Part shown: positions 19,047 through 28,310 of the stretch, piece by piece
How positions within the stretch are numbered: the first letter of the stretch is position 1
Layout of the letters: every line of letters starts with the position of its first letter
Assembly (NCBI GenBank): GCA_023412495.1
Contig: JAEYNP010000139.1
Coordinates: forward strand, 184,140 to 248,139
Origin: Pseudomonadota bacterium
GTDB taxonomy: Bacteria > Desulfobacterota > Desulfobulbia > Desulfobulbales > Desulfocapsaceae
Length of the DNA stretch: 64,000 bases
Reading direction: 5' to 3'
Position numbers and translations under genes: made by a program
Notes under the pieces: generated by a model
The model's database searches: none
Told to the model about the DNA's origin: nothing
The model's input: the letters and a program-made list of their open reading frames with translations, nothing else

Positions 19047-19489
19047 TTCATTATTCTTATTGTAATATTAGTGCCTTATTCCATTCCTACTTTTTGATTC
19101 TATAAAAATCCTGTATTTACTTCACCACTTCACCATCATCACCTTCCTTTTAAACGAGTTGTCAACTTTCATTGTCATCATGTCAGAATTGATTGCCATC
19201 ATGTCAACTATCAATGTCATTTATTGTCAACTTTCCTTTCTACATAATCCTGATCGTTGTTCTCGCGTTCCAGCATTGCCTATCCTTTCATCCGAATTAA
19301 CGTAGTAGATAGGACACAACTTTTGCCTATATTTCACTTAGTAATCAGATCTATTAAGGCGGTTATTAATTGCCGAACATAGCACTCAGTCATCCACGGC
19401 GAAAATGACGGACATGCAGTTCGTTAGCAAATGGTTCCGTGTCCGGCAGTCGACGTATTCATTAATAAATCTATTAAAGAGGGAGCGAC
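19047..19489. other. Non-coding stretch with TGTCA repeat cluster
   Basis: About 440 bp upstream of the Fe-S repair gene with no gene I can support. Six copies of TGTCA lie within 19160-19235 (19160, 19173, 19181, 19202, 19215, 19225). The first and last are both TGTCAACTTTC, and two pairs share a 13-base spacing. Such arrays resemble transposase-binding repeats at the ends of some insertion sequences, but no transposase gene is present. Confidence 0.45.
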
Positions 19490-20206
19490 ATGCAAAACAC
19501 GAATTCAGATCAGCAAAGAACGGTCGGCGAGATTGTTGCAGCGGATTTTCGCACTGCAAGGATATTCGATAAATACGGAATTGACTACTGTTGCGGCGGC
19601 AAGATTGCTTTTCAGGACGTCTGTCTTGAGAAGGGAATTGATCCAGCCGAACTATCAAGGGAAATCGAGGCAGTCAAAAAAACGCCTTTGGAGAAAAGCC
19701 AGAATTTTTCTGCCTGGCCAAGTTCCTTCCTCGCCGACTACATTATCACTACTCACCACACCTATCTCAGAGACAACCTGGACCAAATCGCTTCGTACAC
19801 CCGAAAGATCGCTGAGGTTCATGGCGAGAAGCACCCGGAGGTAAGGGAGATCACCGCGATCTTTGCCGGGATCGTCAAAGATATGTACGTCCACCTTAAG
19901 GAAGAGGAGGATGTTTGCTTTCCAGCTATAAAGCGGGTAGAAGAAGCAAAAAAACTGGGGAAGTCTCCCTCAGTCGAGGATATCGAAATTATTACCCGCA
20001 GTCTTGAAAGATTTGAGGCCGAACATGATGAAGTGGGCGAAGCTGCCCATAAAATCAGTGAACTCTCGCAGAATTACTCATTGCCGGATGACGCTTGCAA
20101 TACGTTTCTGATCACCTATCAGAAACTCAAGGAGTTCGAAGAGGATCTTCACAAGCACGTTCATCTGGAAAACAACGTCCTCTTTCCTAAGGTCTCAAGA
20201 CTGTAG
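19490..20206 (+). CDS. Iron-sulfur cluster repair di-iron protein (RIC, ScdA/YtfE family)
   Basis: 238-residue cytoplasmic protein that helps restore Fe-S clusters damaged by nitric oxide or oxidants. Residues ~10-45 are the ScdA N-terminal domain with the CC pair in IDYCCGGK (C34, C35); the rest is a hemerythrin-like four-helix bundle with histidines and glutamates for a di-iron site (HHTYLRDN, HLKEEEDVCF, EHDEVGE, HVHLENNVLF). AGAGGGAG precedes the ATG. Length fits the family. It stands alone and fits with the oxygen-defence genes elsewhere in the window. Confidence 0.92.
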   Translation: MQNTNSDQQRTVGEIVAADFRTARIFDKYGIDYCCGGKIAFQDVCLEKGIDPAELSREIEAVKKTPLEKSQNFSAWPSSFLADYIITTHHTYLRDNLDQIASYTRKIAEVHGEKHPEVREITAIFAGIVKDMYVHLKEEEDVCFPAIKRVEEAKKLGKSPSVEDIEIITRSLERFEAEHDEVGEAAHKISELSQNYSLPDDACNTFLITYQKLKEFEEDLHKHVHLENNVLFPKVSRL

Positions 20207-20337
20207 GATTCATGAAGCCGCAGATTAATGTTTCCACTCGAAATCGCACGGATAAGCCCCCTTGGATCATCTTGGTGCCCCAGCGCCCGATTTTCTGGAA
20301 CTCCAAGCTTCTCCTGCGCTTCGATGAGGCCTGGCCT

Positions 20338-20691
20338 TTACTCGTATGTCGCTATCGGCGTGCCGCTTTCAATGGTCAATGTCACCTTGGAAACAGCCGA
20401 CAAATGCAATCCAGGCCATTCAAGCGAAGTACCTTCTTGATCCACAATCATCAAATCCCAGAATTCAGCCTTCTCCTCGCGTGAAAATTGTATACGACAT
20501 TCGCCTCCCGCAGGTAATGTGTCCGCACACAGGACATCTTCCCCCCATTTTGCCTTTGCCACCGGGCTAATATAGAGTCCGGCTATATCCACACCTGTTT
20601 CATTTACTAAAGTGAAATCCCGGATGCTCGCAGAGGCATAGCAAGCGAACATCATCATCCCCAGGCTTAGCGACAACAAGAGGACTCTCAT
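20338..20691 (-). CDS. Small secreted hypothetical protein
   Basis: 117 residues with a clear signal peptide (hydrophobic 3-18, cleavage after ASA near 22), so probably periplasmic or surface. The mature part contains FTLVNETGVDIAGLYISP and two cysteines (in DVLCADTLPAGGECRIQF) that may form a disulfide. The NETG-I-LYISP pattern is found in small periplasmic proteins of unknown role. No partner gene adjoins it; it converges on the Fe-S repair gene. Confidence 0.65.
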   Translation of the reverse strand: MRVLLLSLSLGMMMFACYASASIRDFTLVNETGVDIAGLYISPVAKAKWGEDVLCADTLPAGGECRIQFSREEKAEFWDLMIVDQEGTSLEWPGLHLSAVSKVTLTIESGTPIATYE

Positions 20692-21171
20692 TCTTCCGCA
20701 CTCCTTGTTTATAGTTGTTCAGATAAATCACCCGTCGCGGTTGGCTGCACCACCCTGTTCCCGAACTGAGGGTAGGCGCCATCATCAATTGCCAGATTTT
20801 TTTGTGACTCTTTAATATACCGATATTGCCAAGAAATTGGCAAGCCGAGGCAGAGACAATTTTTTTTTATGTATTGTCGAATTTTTTAATTTTTAAATTC
20901 AACAACATATGCTTGAGATCTACAATCTCATCCAGTCTGCGACTTTTCCGTTGCATGATCGTGAAGAAATCCTTAGCTATATAACAATCTATAGGATCAA
21001 CTGAGAGGCCATATTTCGTGCTCAGCTCGCTCACCGCAATCCGTTGTTCCTCGTAACTTTGGTCTCACAGCAACACCCGATTCCTTTTCTTTCCATGTTC
21101 TCGTACACTTGCAAATCCGTCCTGGTGAGTTTGATTCACTGGAACGTAATGTTTAATAAAGGAGCATAGCC
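20692..21171. other. Intergenic region, nothing recognised
   Basis: 480 bp between divergent genes (secreted hypothetical and CHRD protein). AT-rich in the middle. I see no ORF, repeat or RNA I can support; it should hold the promoters of both neighbours. Confidence 0.5.
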
Positions 21172-21777
21172 ATGAAAGCAATATCCAAAACAATCATGAC
21201 ACTGGCCTTTTCCGCAATCGTCCTGCCGTATCAAAGCTTCGGCACAATTTACACCGCTGATCTCGACGGCCCAAGTGAATCTCCGCCAAATTCCTCACCG
21301 GGTACGGGCTTTGCTCGGGTCAATCTTGACACCATTCTCCATCTCATGGAGGTGCAGGCAAACTTCAGTGACTTGACCAGCCCTACAACCGCGGCGCATA
21401 TCCATGGCCCGACGGAGTCTCCTGGAACAGGGACAGCAGGAGTTCTCACCCAACTCCCGAGTTTCGAGGGTTTCCCTCTTGGGGCGACAAGCGGTATCTA
21501 CAGCAACACCTTCGACACGACCTTACCCTCGACGTGGAATCCTGATTTCCTGAACTCCGTTGGTTCGACGCTAGCGGCTGAAACGACTCTCCAATCGCAT
21601 CTTTCTGCCGGAACCGCTTATTTCAATATTCATACCAACAATTTCCCCGGAGGTGAAATTCGAGGCTTCTTCGCTCCAGCACCCCAGGCAGACCCGATTC
21701 CCGAACCGGCGACCTTACTTTTGATAGGTGCCGGCATGACTGGACTGGCGGCCACAATTAGAAAAAGAAAAAATTAG
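21172..21777 (+). CDS. CHRD domain protein with PEP-CTERM sorting signal
   Basis: 201-residue exported protein. A signal peptide covers ~1-25, a CHRD domain ~28-168 (begins IYTADLDGPSESPPN, contains AAHIHGP and ends with NIHTNNFPGGEIRG), and the C terminus is PEPATLLLIGAGMTG followed by a basic tail, a PEP-CTERM sorting tag. Such proteins are handled by an exosortase and are linked to exopolysaccharide or biofilm matrix. No exosortase gene is in this window. An imperfect inverted repeat at 21800-21858 follows the gene. Confidence 0.87.
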   Translation: MKAISKTIMTLAFSAIVLPYQSFGTIYTADLDGPSESPPNSSPGTGFARVNLDTILHLMEVQANFSDLTSPTTAAHIHGPTESPGTGTAGVLTQLPSFEGFPLGATSGIYSNTFDTTLPSTWNPDFLNSVGSTLAAETTLQSHLSAGTAYFNIHTNNFPGGEIRGFFAPAPQADPIPEPATLLLIGAGMTGLAATIRKRKN

Positions 21778-22211
21778 CAAATCCTTCCTGTAAGGACTCG
21801 CGTTCCCTGTTGTCGGAGTGCTATGTGCCGATCAACTTCGCTGAAACAACAGGGACGCACCTGATCCCATCGGAACTAGCCGTCCCGTCGTTTTGGTGAC
21901 CCCTTTTTTATGCTCATTGTCGGTTCCGTCTTTTTCAGCGTTTTCCACAGAAAAAGTTAGGGGAAAATGTTTAGCTGCATCGCAATGGAGAGCGCCAACT
22001 TCCCGGACAATTTGACAGCCTTGCTGAAATTGTGGATACTCAAATGAGTGCCGGTTAATGCCACACTGTGGCGCGAGTAATCGTTGCAATCTCCATTCAA
22101 GGTTCCCGCGCCAATCCCGCCGTGCACCTCTCGGAGATTAAAACTGAAAAATGCCGAATCTGCAGACGGGTCGATAAACCAAAACAGGAACCGAAACGAG
22201 GAAAAGCGGCA
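21778..22211. other. Intergenic region upstream of the FIST-kinase pair
   Basis: 434 bp. The imperfect inverted repeat GCGTTCCCTGTTGT (21800-21813) with ACAACAGGGACGC (21846-21858) may end the CHRD transcript. The rest shows no gene I can support; an 85-codon frame on the minus strand has no recognisable content. Confidence 0.45.
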
Positions 22212-23393
22212 ATGGCAAAAACGAATTCATTCGGTTTTCAGAGTAAAAACTCTCCGGAGGTGTTCAATCTCTGCGAAAGAGGTCCTCGTTTGAGGGTCAG
22301 GCAGGGAAAATCTTTGGATAAAAATGTACATCAGGCGGTTCGCGAGCTGGCAGCGCAACTCGAACAACCTGATATTCAGGCCAATCTCGTGTTTTTTTCG
22401 GATGAATACGATCCACAGGAACTCGGCCTGGCCTTGAAGCAGTACCTGGCTGGTCCAATCATCGGGTGCACCACCGCCGGTCAGCTCTCAGAATCAGGTT
22501 TTCAGCGCGGCGGCGTCTCCGGAGCCTCACTGGCAGGCAGCAATCTTTCGGTCATCCTCTATCTTATCCGTCCTCTTGCTGCTTCGGGGAAGATGATTGA
22601 CAGACTCGCCAAAGATGTCCGGGCACGCCTTTCCGCTACCTCGCAGGACGCTTTCGGCTTCTTATTGGTGGATGGGCTTTCCATGCAGGAGGAAGAGCTG
22701 ATTTCGACACTCTATATGTCCCTTGGAGACATCCCCATAGTTGGCGGTTCGGCGGGCGACTCCTTGAAATTCAAGAGGACTTTCGTCTACCACGATGGTC
22801 AACTGCTGCAGGATGCCGCAGTGTTTGCCCTGTTCCTGACCTCCTTGCCCTTCCATGTTTTCAAGCATCAGCATTTTCTCCCAACTTCGACGAGACTGGT
22901 TGTCACGGAAGCCGACCCCGCCAATCGCCTGGTAAAGGAAATCAACGGAGAGCCGGCAGTGGAGGCCTATGCCCGGCTTATCGGCACTCCGGTCAGGGAC
23001 CTCGACTCCGTCGTATTCTCCCGCCATCCGCTCATGCTCCGTATAGGCAATGAATATTTCGTTCGATCGATATCGAGTGCCGAACCGGATGGGAGTCTGA
23101 AGTTCTTCTGTGCCATCGATACCGGGCTCGTCCTCACTATTGGCCAGGGCAACTCAGCAATCGATGCCTTAGCGCGCCACCTGATTAAAATCAAAGAAGA
23201 TATGGGTGAGCCTGCCGTCATCATCGGCTGCGACTGCATACTTAGAAGACTCGAGATGGAAGAACGGGGAATCGACGATGCCATGGGCCGGCTACTGGCG
23301 GAATGCAAAGTTGTAGGTTTCAGCACCTACGGTGAACAATACAACTCCGTGCATGTCAATCAGACCTTCACGGGGATCGCAATTGCTGGTTAG
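22212..23393 (+). CDS. FIST domain sensory protein
   Basis: 393-residue cytoplasmic protein with FIST N and FIST C domains, thought to bind small ligands such as amino acids for signalling. The FIST N part runs ~50-245 (LVFFSDEYDPQEL, GPIIGCTTAGQLS, GGSAGDSLKF), the FIST C part ~250-385 (ending VVGFSTYGEQYNSVH). I chose the ATG at 22212, preceded by GAGGAAAA; the frame is open upstream. The stop codon overlaps a possible GTG start of the kinase gene, so the two are almost certainly an operon with FIST as sensor. Confidence 0.88.
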   Translation: MAKTNSFGFQSKNSPEVFNLCERGPRLRVRQGKSLDKNVHQAVRELAAQLEQPDIQANLVFFSDEYDPQELGLALKQYLAGPIIGCTTAGQLSESGFQRGGVSGASLAGSNLSVILYLIRPLAASGKMIDRLAKDVRARLSATSQDAFGFLLVDGLSMQEEELISTLYMSLGDIPIVGGSAGDSLKFKRTFVYHDGQLLQDAAVFALFLTSLPFHVFKHQHFLPTSTRLVVTEADPANRLVKEINGEPAVEAYARLIGTPVRDLDSVVFSRHPLMLRIGNEYFVRSISSAEPDGSLKFFCAIDTGLVLTIGQGNSAIDALARHLIKIKEDMGEPAVIIGCDCILRRLEMEERGIDDAMGRLLAECKVVGFSTYGEQYNSVHVNQTFTGIAIAG

Positions 23394-23404
23394 TGGTTGG
23401 AACT

Positions 23405-24514
23405 ATGGACCGGAAACGTGCAGACTGTGAAAGCGAGACACTTATCGCCATGCTTCAAGCCAAACTGCGAGCCCAGGAAAAGACTATCGCGGTGCTGATG
23501 AATGCCGCAGAAGAACGATATTCGGCGAGGGTCTCATCTATGGAACTGCTTTCCCAGAACCTGGCACTGGAGCGAATCGTGCAAAAAAAGACCGAAACTC
23601 TGCGGCATCAGGGAGAAGAACTGAAGAAGACTCTGGAGGAATTGCAGCTTACCCAGGCCCGGTTGCTCCACTCCCAGAAAATGGAGTCGATCGGTCAACT
23701 TGCAGCCGGAATTGCCCACGAGATTAACACCCCGGCCCAGTTCATCGGCTCGAACATTCAATTCATGGAAGAAGCTTTTGATGATTTGCGGCGTCTGGTC
23801 CATGCCCTGGAAAGCTTGCTGCAAGCGATTCCGGACACCCTCGCCGAAGCAAAGGAGGCGGAAAATCTGCTCCGGGAGGTGGACTGGCCGTACCTCGATG
23901 GTGAGATTCCTGCGGCACTCAACCAATCAAAGGAAGGACTGCAGAGGGTCTCCACCATAGTCCAGGCGATGAAAGAATTCTCACATCCCGGCAGTAAGAT
24001 CAAATCCTTTCATGATCTGAACCGCATCGTGGAAACCACCGTTATTGTCGCCAGCAATGAATGGAAATATTGCGCACAAATAGAAAAACGGCTCGCCCCC
24101 GATCTTCCTCAAGTCTACTGCCTTGCTGATGAAATCGGTCAGGTTTTTCTTAATATTCTTATCAATGCGGCCCATGCCATCATCGAGAAAGACCCTATTG
24201 ACAAAGAAAAGGGCATCATCACCATTTCCACCCGCCTCGATGGGCAGCATGTCGAGATACGCATCGGCGACACCGGAACCGGAATCCCGGAGAATATCCG
24301 CGAACGCATCTACGATCCCTTCTTCACCACCAAAACCGTGGGCAAAGGAACCGGCCAGGGATTGGCAATCGTTCATAACGTGATCGTTACCAAACACGGA
24401 GGATCGATCAGCTGTCTGTCGGAGATGGACAAGGGAACGATTTTTACCATCCGCTTGCCTATCGAACCGCAATCAACGGACATTCAGACGGAAGAAATGC
24501 CGGAAGCAGAATAG
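23405..24514 (+). CDS. Cytoplasmic sensor histidine kinase, partner of the FIST protein
   Basis: 369 residues without membrane segments. A coiled coil (~15-95) leads to the phosphoacceptor region AAGIAHEINTPAQF with H105, then a long helical insertion and a C-terminal ATPase domain with the N box (NILINAAHAI), G1 (GDTGTGIP), F box (DPFFTTK) and G2 (GTGQGLAIV). A GTG at 23393, overlapping the FIST stop codon, is an alternative start. With no input domain of its own it probably takes its signal from the upstream FIST protein. No response regulator is adjacent. Confidence 0.9.
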   Translation: MDRKRADCESETLIAMLQAKLRAQEKTIAVLMNAAEERYSARVSSMELLSQNLALERIVQKKTETLRHQGEELKKTLEELQLTQARLLHSQKMESIGQLAAGIAHEINTPAQFIGSNIQFMEEAFDDLRRLVHALESLLQAIPDTLAEAKEAENLLREVDWPYLDGEIPAALNQSKEGLQRVSTIVQAMKEFSHPGSKIKSFHDLNRIVETTVIVASNEWKYCAQIEKRLAPDLPQVYCLADEIGQVFLNILINAAHAIIEKDPIDKEKGIITISTRLDGQHVEIRIGDTGTGIPENIRERIYDPFFTTKTVGKGTGQGLAIVHNVIVTKHGGSISCLSEMDKGTIFTIRLPIEPQSTDIQTEEMPEAE

Positions 24515-24559
24515 CTTTCTTTGCCCGTCCTGCACGGCAGCAACGGTTCTCGAAGAAGT

Positions 24560-24600
24560 GTGGCGGTAAATGGTCCGAAGGGCCAGTTACCGCCACTCTG
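24560..24600. terminator. Hairpin between convergent kinase and FecR-like genes
   Basis: Stem GTGGCGGTAA (24560-24569) with TTACCGCCAC (24587-24596); the inner bases TGGTCC/GGGCCA pair as well. It lies between two converging genes and could serve both, although no long T-run follows on either side. Confidence 0.55.
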
Positions 24601-24635
24601 TTTCCCCGGTTAACCGACTATTCTTACCCAGGCGG

Positions 24636-27557
24636 CTATTGCTGCTCTTCTTCCTGCTGTTTCCTCTTTTTCTTTTCCTGCCTCGGTTTCTCGTCCTCCG
24701 CCTGAATCTGTTCCTGTTGGCGATCCTGCTCCTGCTTCTTCGTCTGTTCCTGCTGACGAACCTGTTCCTTCTTCTGGCGATGCTGAGCTTCCTGCTCCTG
24801 ACGGCGTTGATCCCGTAACTGATTCTCTTTCTGCTGGCGAGCGAGCTCCTGCTGGCGGGCGCTTTCCTCCTCCTTCTTCTGTCTTGCCGCCTGCGCCGCC
24901 AACTGCTGTTGCCGATCCTCTTCGGCCTGGCGTTTACGGGCCTCCTGCTTCTGGCGCTGTTGGGCTTCCTGCTCCTGACGGCGCTGATCCCGCAACTGAT
25001 TCTCTTTCTGCTGACGGACGAGCTCCTGCTGACGGGCGTTTTCCTCCTCCTTCTCCTGTCTTGCCGCCTGCGCCGCTAACTGCTGTTGCCGATCCTCTTC
25101 ATCCTGCCGCTGACGGACCTCATCACGCTGCTGATTTTCTTCCTGCCCAGCCTTTTGCCTTGGCGATCTCACCCGCGGTTGCTCCTGGATTTCCTGGGTT
25201 TGACCCTGTTCCGCAGCCCGTTGTTCGACCTGATCTTGCCTCGGCTGTCCGCGCCGCCCCCTAGCCTCTTCCGGCTGCGGCCGACCAATCTCCTGCTCAG
25301 GCTGACGTGGGCCGGCTTCCGGCTGTTCCAGTTTCTCCTGCGGACGCGGTCGTTGATCACGATCCCCTTTATCCCTCGGCGATCTCAACCAAGGCTGTTC
25401 TTCTGGCTGTTGGGCCTGGCCGGGCTCTCGCAACTGCTGCGGTCCTTCCGTATCCCCTTGCCGCAGTTCGCCGGGAGGCCGCGGACCGCGCCGCCCCCTG
25501 GTCTCTTCCGGCTGCTGCCGCCCGATCTCCTGCTCAGGTTGGCTTGGGCCGGCTTCCGGTTGCCCCAGATTCTCCTGCGGACGCGGTCGCTGATCACGAT
25601 CCCTATTATCCCTCGGCGATCTCAACCGCGGCTGTTCTTCTGGCTGTTGGGCCTGGCCGGGCTCTCGCAACTGCTGCGGTCCTTCCGTATCTCCTTGCTG
25701 CAGTTCGCCGGGAGGCCGCGGGCCGCGCCGCCCCCTGGTCTCTTCCTGCTGCTGCCCAATTTCTCGCTCTATCGGGCGATTGCGTTCGCCTGACTCCAGC
25801 TGCTGTTGTTCCCTTCCCTGGGGTGTCGACTCACCCTGTTGCGGGAGAGCCAGTTCAGGTTCCATTGCCGTACCTGCCTCGCCTTTGGCTTCCTTCCGGT
25901 CAGAATCCCGATCCCGATCCTGCCTGCCCCGGTCACTCCGGCGCTGTTCATCGCCCGCCGCCAGCCGCCGCTCCCTTTCACGTGGTTTAATCTCCTTCTT
26001 CTCCAAGTCCAGAGCCTTGATGGGCCTGGAGACTTTGTCAGGTTCAACAAGCTTGGGTGTCAGAGCCGGCTTCGGCACATCTGCCTTGGCCGGCGGTGGT
26101 TCCGACCGGACGTCGAATCGGGTGAGATCACGTTTGATCCGGTCCCGGCCGGTACGTTCGGTTTCTTTTATATCCCTTTGGTTGGCGTTGATCCGGTTCA
26201 CGACCGTGACGTGGGGCTTGCGGTCGACTTTCACATCGTTATAGGCAAACCGCCGCTTATCTATATTGAAATTGTTGATGACCGTATTGTTGATGACCGT
26301 TACTGGCTGATAGTTGTTAATGATGACGTCGCGGCCGACATCGCGCCGGACAACCTCGGTATAGCGGGTCCCCCGATAAAAATGATCCCGGGGGATGACG
26401 ACCGCCTCGTCGAGGAATCGATAGCGGTAAATATTGATGTTGATGACCGTTTGTGGCCTGACGACGACCGTACGATGTCCCCAGCGCCGGTGCCCGTAGT
26501 ATTCCTCGTCCCAGGCCAGCGGCACCCAGCCGATGGTGCGGCCGCTGTGAATCCATCCCACCCGTCCCGGATGCCACCCGAACCTGACAAAAAATCGCGA
26601 CCTGTCGGGAATGAGTCGCGCAACCGGCGGCATCCAGAACCAACTTCGGTGGGGTTCGACATAAACCCATGTGCCGTAATGATGGGTGACATAACCGAAA
26701 GGCTCATCGGGAACCCAGCAGTGGTCACCGTAATAGACGGTCCAGCGACCGGCGGTGAATGGCCGCCATCCCCGCTCGACCCGGTTCGGTCGCCACATAT
26801 CCCAGTAGGCACCCTCGTAATAAATGCGCTCCCATTGACCGTTTTCTTCAAGATAATAGGAGTCCTCCCGGATCGATTCCGGCAAAAAGCCGGCCGAGTA
26901 TGCGCTGCGCCTGAGGCGCGTCTCCCAGAGTTCGTCACGTTCGCGGTTCCAGTCGTCCCACACAGCATCCACAGTCCCGTTGCCGCTCATGACATCCCGA
27001 TCGTCGGCAATTATGGAAGAATACCCTTCCAAGACTTCATACCTGGAATTCGAGCCGTAGTGGACGAAATCGACGTCACCGTCGACGGCAATGACTTCCA
27101 GCGAGGAGTCGCCGACATAGAGGTCGAATACCGTCTCGCCGGGCGCGACGACATAGCCGAAAGGGGTCGTTACCTTGATGACGACATCCTGGCTCTTGTT
27201 GTACAGCCGTGTAAGCCCCGAGGCCACATCCAGGGTTGTGGCCTCGGGGTTGAGATCGATGAGCTGGACCTGGGTGTCCTCGCCCACCCGCAACCAGGTC
27301 CTATTCGGCAACATGAACTCCGCTTTTGCGTAGTCGCCCGAATAGAGGGCATCCTTGAGACCGAAAGGCGCATCCTTGACCGTGATAACCCAGTCGTTCT
27401 CTTCTTCGATATAGCGCAGGAGCTTGCCCTCTACATGGGAGATTCGACCGACCAGAGTGAGCTCATCATCGTCCCTGGCTTGGGCCGGAGTTAGAACGAG
27501 GAGGATGTTTGCGATAAATGACAGAACCAGGACCAGAGACCGGAAAACAGCCTTCAT
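24636..27557 (-). CDS. Large exported FecR/DUF6600-like protein with charged repeats
   Basis: 973 residues. A signal peptide (1-27, ending TPAQA) is followed by a FecR-like domain (~30-170, with TWLRVGEDTQVQLIDL), then a Trp/Tyr-rich region (~215-400, with WRPFTAGRWTVYYGDH and WFWMPPVARL) that resembles DUF6600. From ~500 the chain is low complexity, rich in Arg, Gln, Glu and Pro. Two near-identical 79-residue units cover ~600-757 with a degraded third, and two 59-residue units cover ~806-923, the latter likely coiled coil. The protein is predicted to be periplasmic or surface-bound; its role is unknown. Repeat number may vary between strains. Confidence 0.8.
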   Translation of the reverse strand: MKAVFRSLVLVLSFIANILLVLTPAQARDDDELTLVGRISHVEGKLLRYIEEENDWVITVKDAPFGLKDALYSGDYAKAEFMLPNRTWLRVGEDTQVQLIDLNPEATTLDVASGLTRLYNKSQDVVIKVTTPFGYVVAPGETVFDLYVGDSSLEVIAVDGDVDFVHYGSNSRYEVLEGYSSIIADDRDVMSGNGTVDAVWDDWNRERDELWETRLRRSAYSAGFLPESIREDSYYLEENGQWERIYYEGAYWDMWRPNRVERGWRPFTAGRWTVYYGDHCWVPDEPFGYVTHHYGTWVYVEPHRSWFWMPPVARLIPDRSRFFVRFGWHPGRVGWIHSGRTIGWVPLAWDEEYYGHRRWGHRTVVVRPQTVININIYRYRFLDEAVVIPRDHFYRGTRYTEVVRRDVGRDVIINNYQPVTVINNTVINNFNIDKRRFAYNDVKVDRKPHVTVVNRINANQRDIKETERTGRDRIKRDLTRFDVRSEPPPAKADVPKPALTPKLVEPDKVSRPIKALDLEKKEIKPRERERRLAAGDEQRRSDRGRQDRDRDSDRKEAKGEAGTAMEPELALPQQGESTPQGREQQQLESGERNRPIEREIGQQQEETRGRRGPRPPGELQQGDTEGPQQLREPGQAQQPEEQPRLRSPRDNRDRDQRPRPQENLGQPEAGPSQPEQEIGRQQPEETRGRRGPRPPGELRQGDTEGPQQLREPGQAQQPEEQPWLRSPRDKGDRDQRPRPQEKLEQPEAGPRQPEQEIGRPQPEEARGRRGQPRQDQVEQRAAEQGQTQEIQEQPRVRSPRQKAGQEENQQRDEVRQRQDEEDRQQQLAAQAARQEKEEENARQQELVRQQKENQLRDQRRQEQEAQQRQKQEARKRQAEEDRQQQLAAQAARQKKEEESARQQELARQQKENQLRDQRRQEQEAQHRQKKEQVRQQEQTKKQEQDRQQEQIQAEDEKPRQEKKKRKQQEEEQQ
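24787..25140 (-). repeat. Tandem 177-bp coding repeat, two copies
   Basis: Copies at 24787-24963 and 24964-25140 encode a 59-residue Gln/Arg/Glu-rich unit (contains EDRQQQLAAQAARQ and RQQKENQLRDQRRQ). Copies differ at scattered bases. They form the probable coiled-coil end of the FecR/DUF6600-like protein. Confidence 0.8.
25288..25761 (-). repeat. Tandem 237-bp coding repeat, two copies plus a degraded one
   Basis: Copies at 25288-25524 and 25525-25761 encode a 79-residue unit (contains ETRGRRGPRPPGEL, EGPQQLREPGQAQQPEEQP and RDQRPRPQE). A degraded third unit lies on the lower-coordinate side. High identity suggests recent duplication or gene conversion. Confidence 0.8.
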
Positions 27558-27716
27558 TATTGTTCCTCGCTGGAGAATTTTGAATTAAGAAGGTTCGCCT
27601 ATCGGCGAGCTGTCTTGTACCATAAAGATTGACTCGCGTTAAGGCAACGCCGATTATAGGCGATTTTACAAACGAAATGAAATAGATCCACGACAGGAAC
27701 GGTTCGTTTATATTTT

Positions 27717-28310
27717 TTAGTTCAAGAAATTTTTCAGACCTGTAAAAAAGATCTGGGCCGCGAGTGCAGAAATGAAAAGACCTGTCAATTTGGTGAGTAT
27801 GGTTAGCCCCTGTTGACCGAGCAAACGTTCGAGCTGGCCGGCAGCGAGGAGGAGGCCGCCCACCGAGAGTACAGCACAAAATAGAGCGAACGAGGCGATA
27901 ACTTTTTCAGAAATGGTTACAAGGCCTGCTCCCATAACCAGAAGGGCGCCAATGGTGCCTGGGCCGACGGTAATTGGAATGGCCAGGGGTACCACTGCCA
28001 CATCCTCTTTGGTTTCCTGGGGGGAGACGGCGGTTTTTCCTTGAATCATCGATACCGCCGAGAGAAAGAGCACTGCTCCTGCGCCTATACGTAAAGCGTC
28101 CAGGGTAATGCCGAACAGGGCGAAGATATAGGAGCCGAAAAGAAAAAGGATAAAACAGATCAGTGTGACAGCGACTGTGATTTTCATGGCGACCCTCTGC
28201 CGCTCTGCTTGGGATTCGTTTTTGGTGAGCGACAGGAAGGCCGACATAACAAAAAACGGCGTGAAGATGATAAAGAACTTGAGGTAAATATTGATGAATA
28301 AGGTGAGCAT
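27717..28310 (-). CDS. MarC family integral membrane protein
   Basis: 197 residues with six likely membrane helices and the family signature PLAIPITVGPGTIGALL in the middle. MarC/YhgN proteins are inner-membrane proteins of unclear function; the old link to antibiotic resistance was not upheld. It is transcribed in the same direction as the large FecR-like gene, with ~160 bp between them. Confidence 0.9.
   Translation of the reverse strand: MLTLFINIYLKFFIIFTPFFVMSAFLSLTKNESQAERQRVAMKITVAVTLICFILFLFGSYIFALFGITLDALRIGAGAVLFLSAVSMIQGKTAVSPQETKEDVAVVPLAIPITVGPGTIGALLVMGAGLVTISEKVIASFALFCAVLSVGGLLLAAGQLERLLGQQGLTILTKLTGLFISALAAQIFFTGLKNFLN

Noticed and set aside
25806..27494. 562-codon open frame on the plus strand opposite the FecR-like gene
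   Set aside because: It is an antisense shadow. The minus-strand frame has a signal peptide, recognisable domains and repeats; the plus frame has no domain and no ribosome site.
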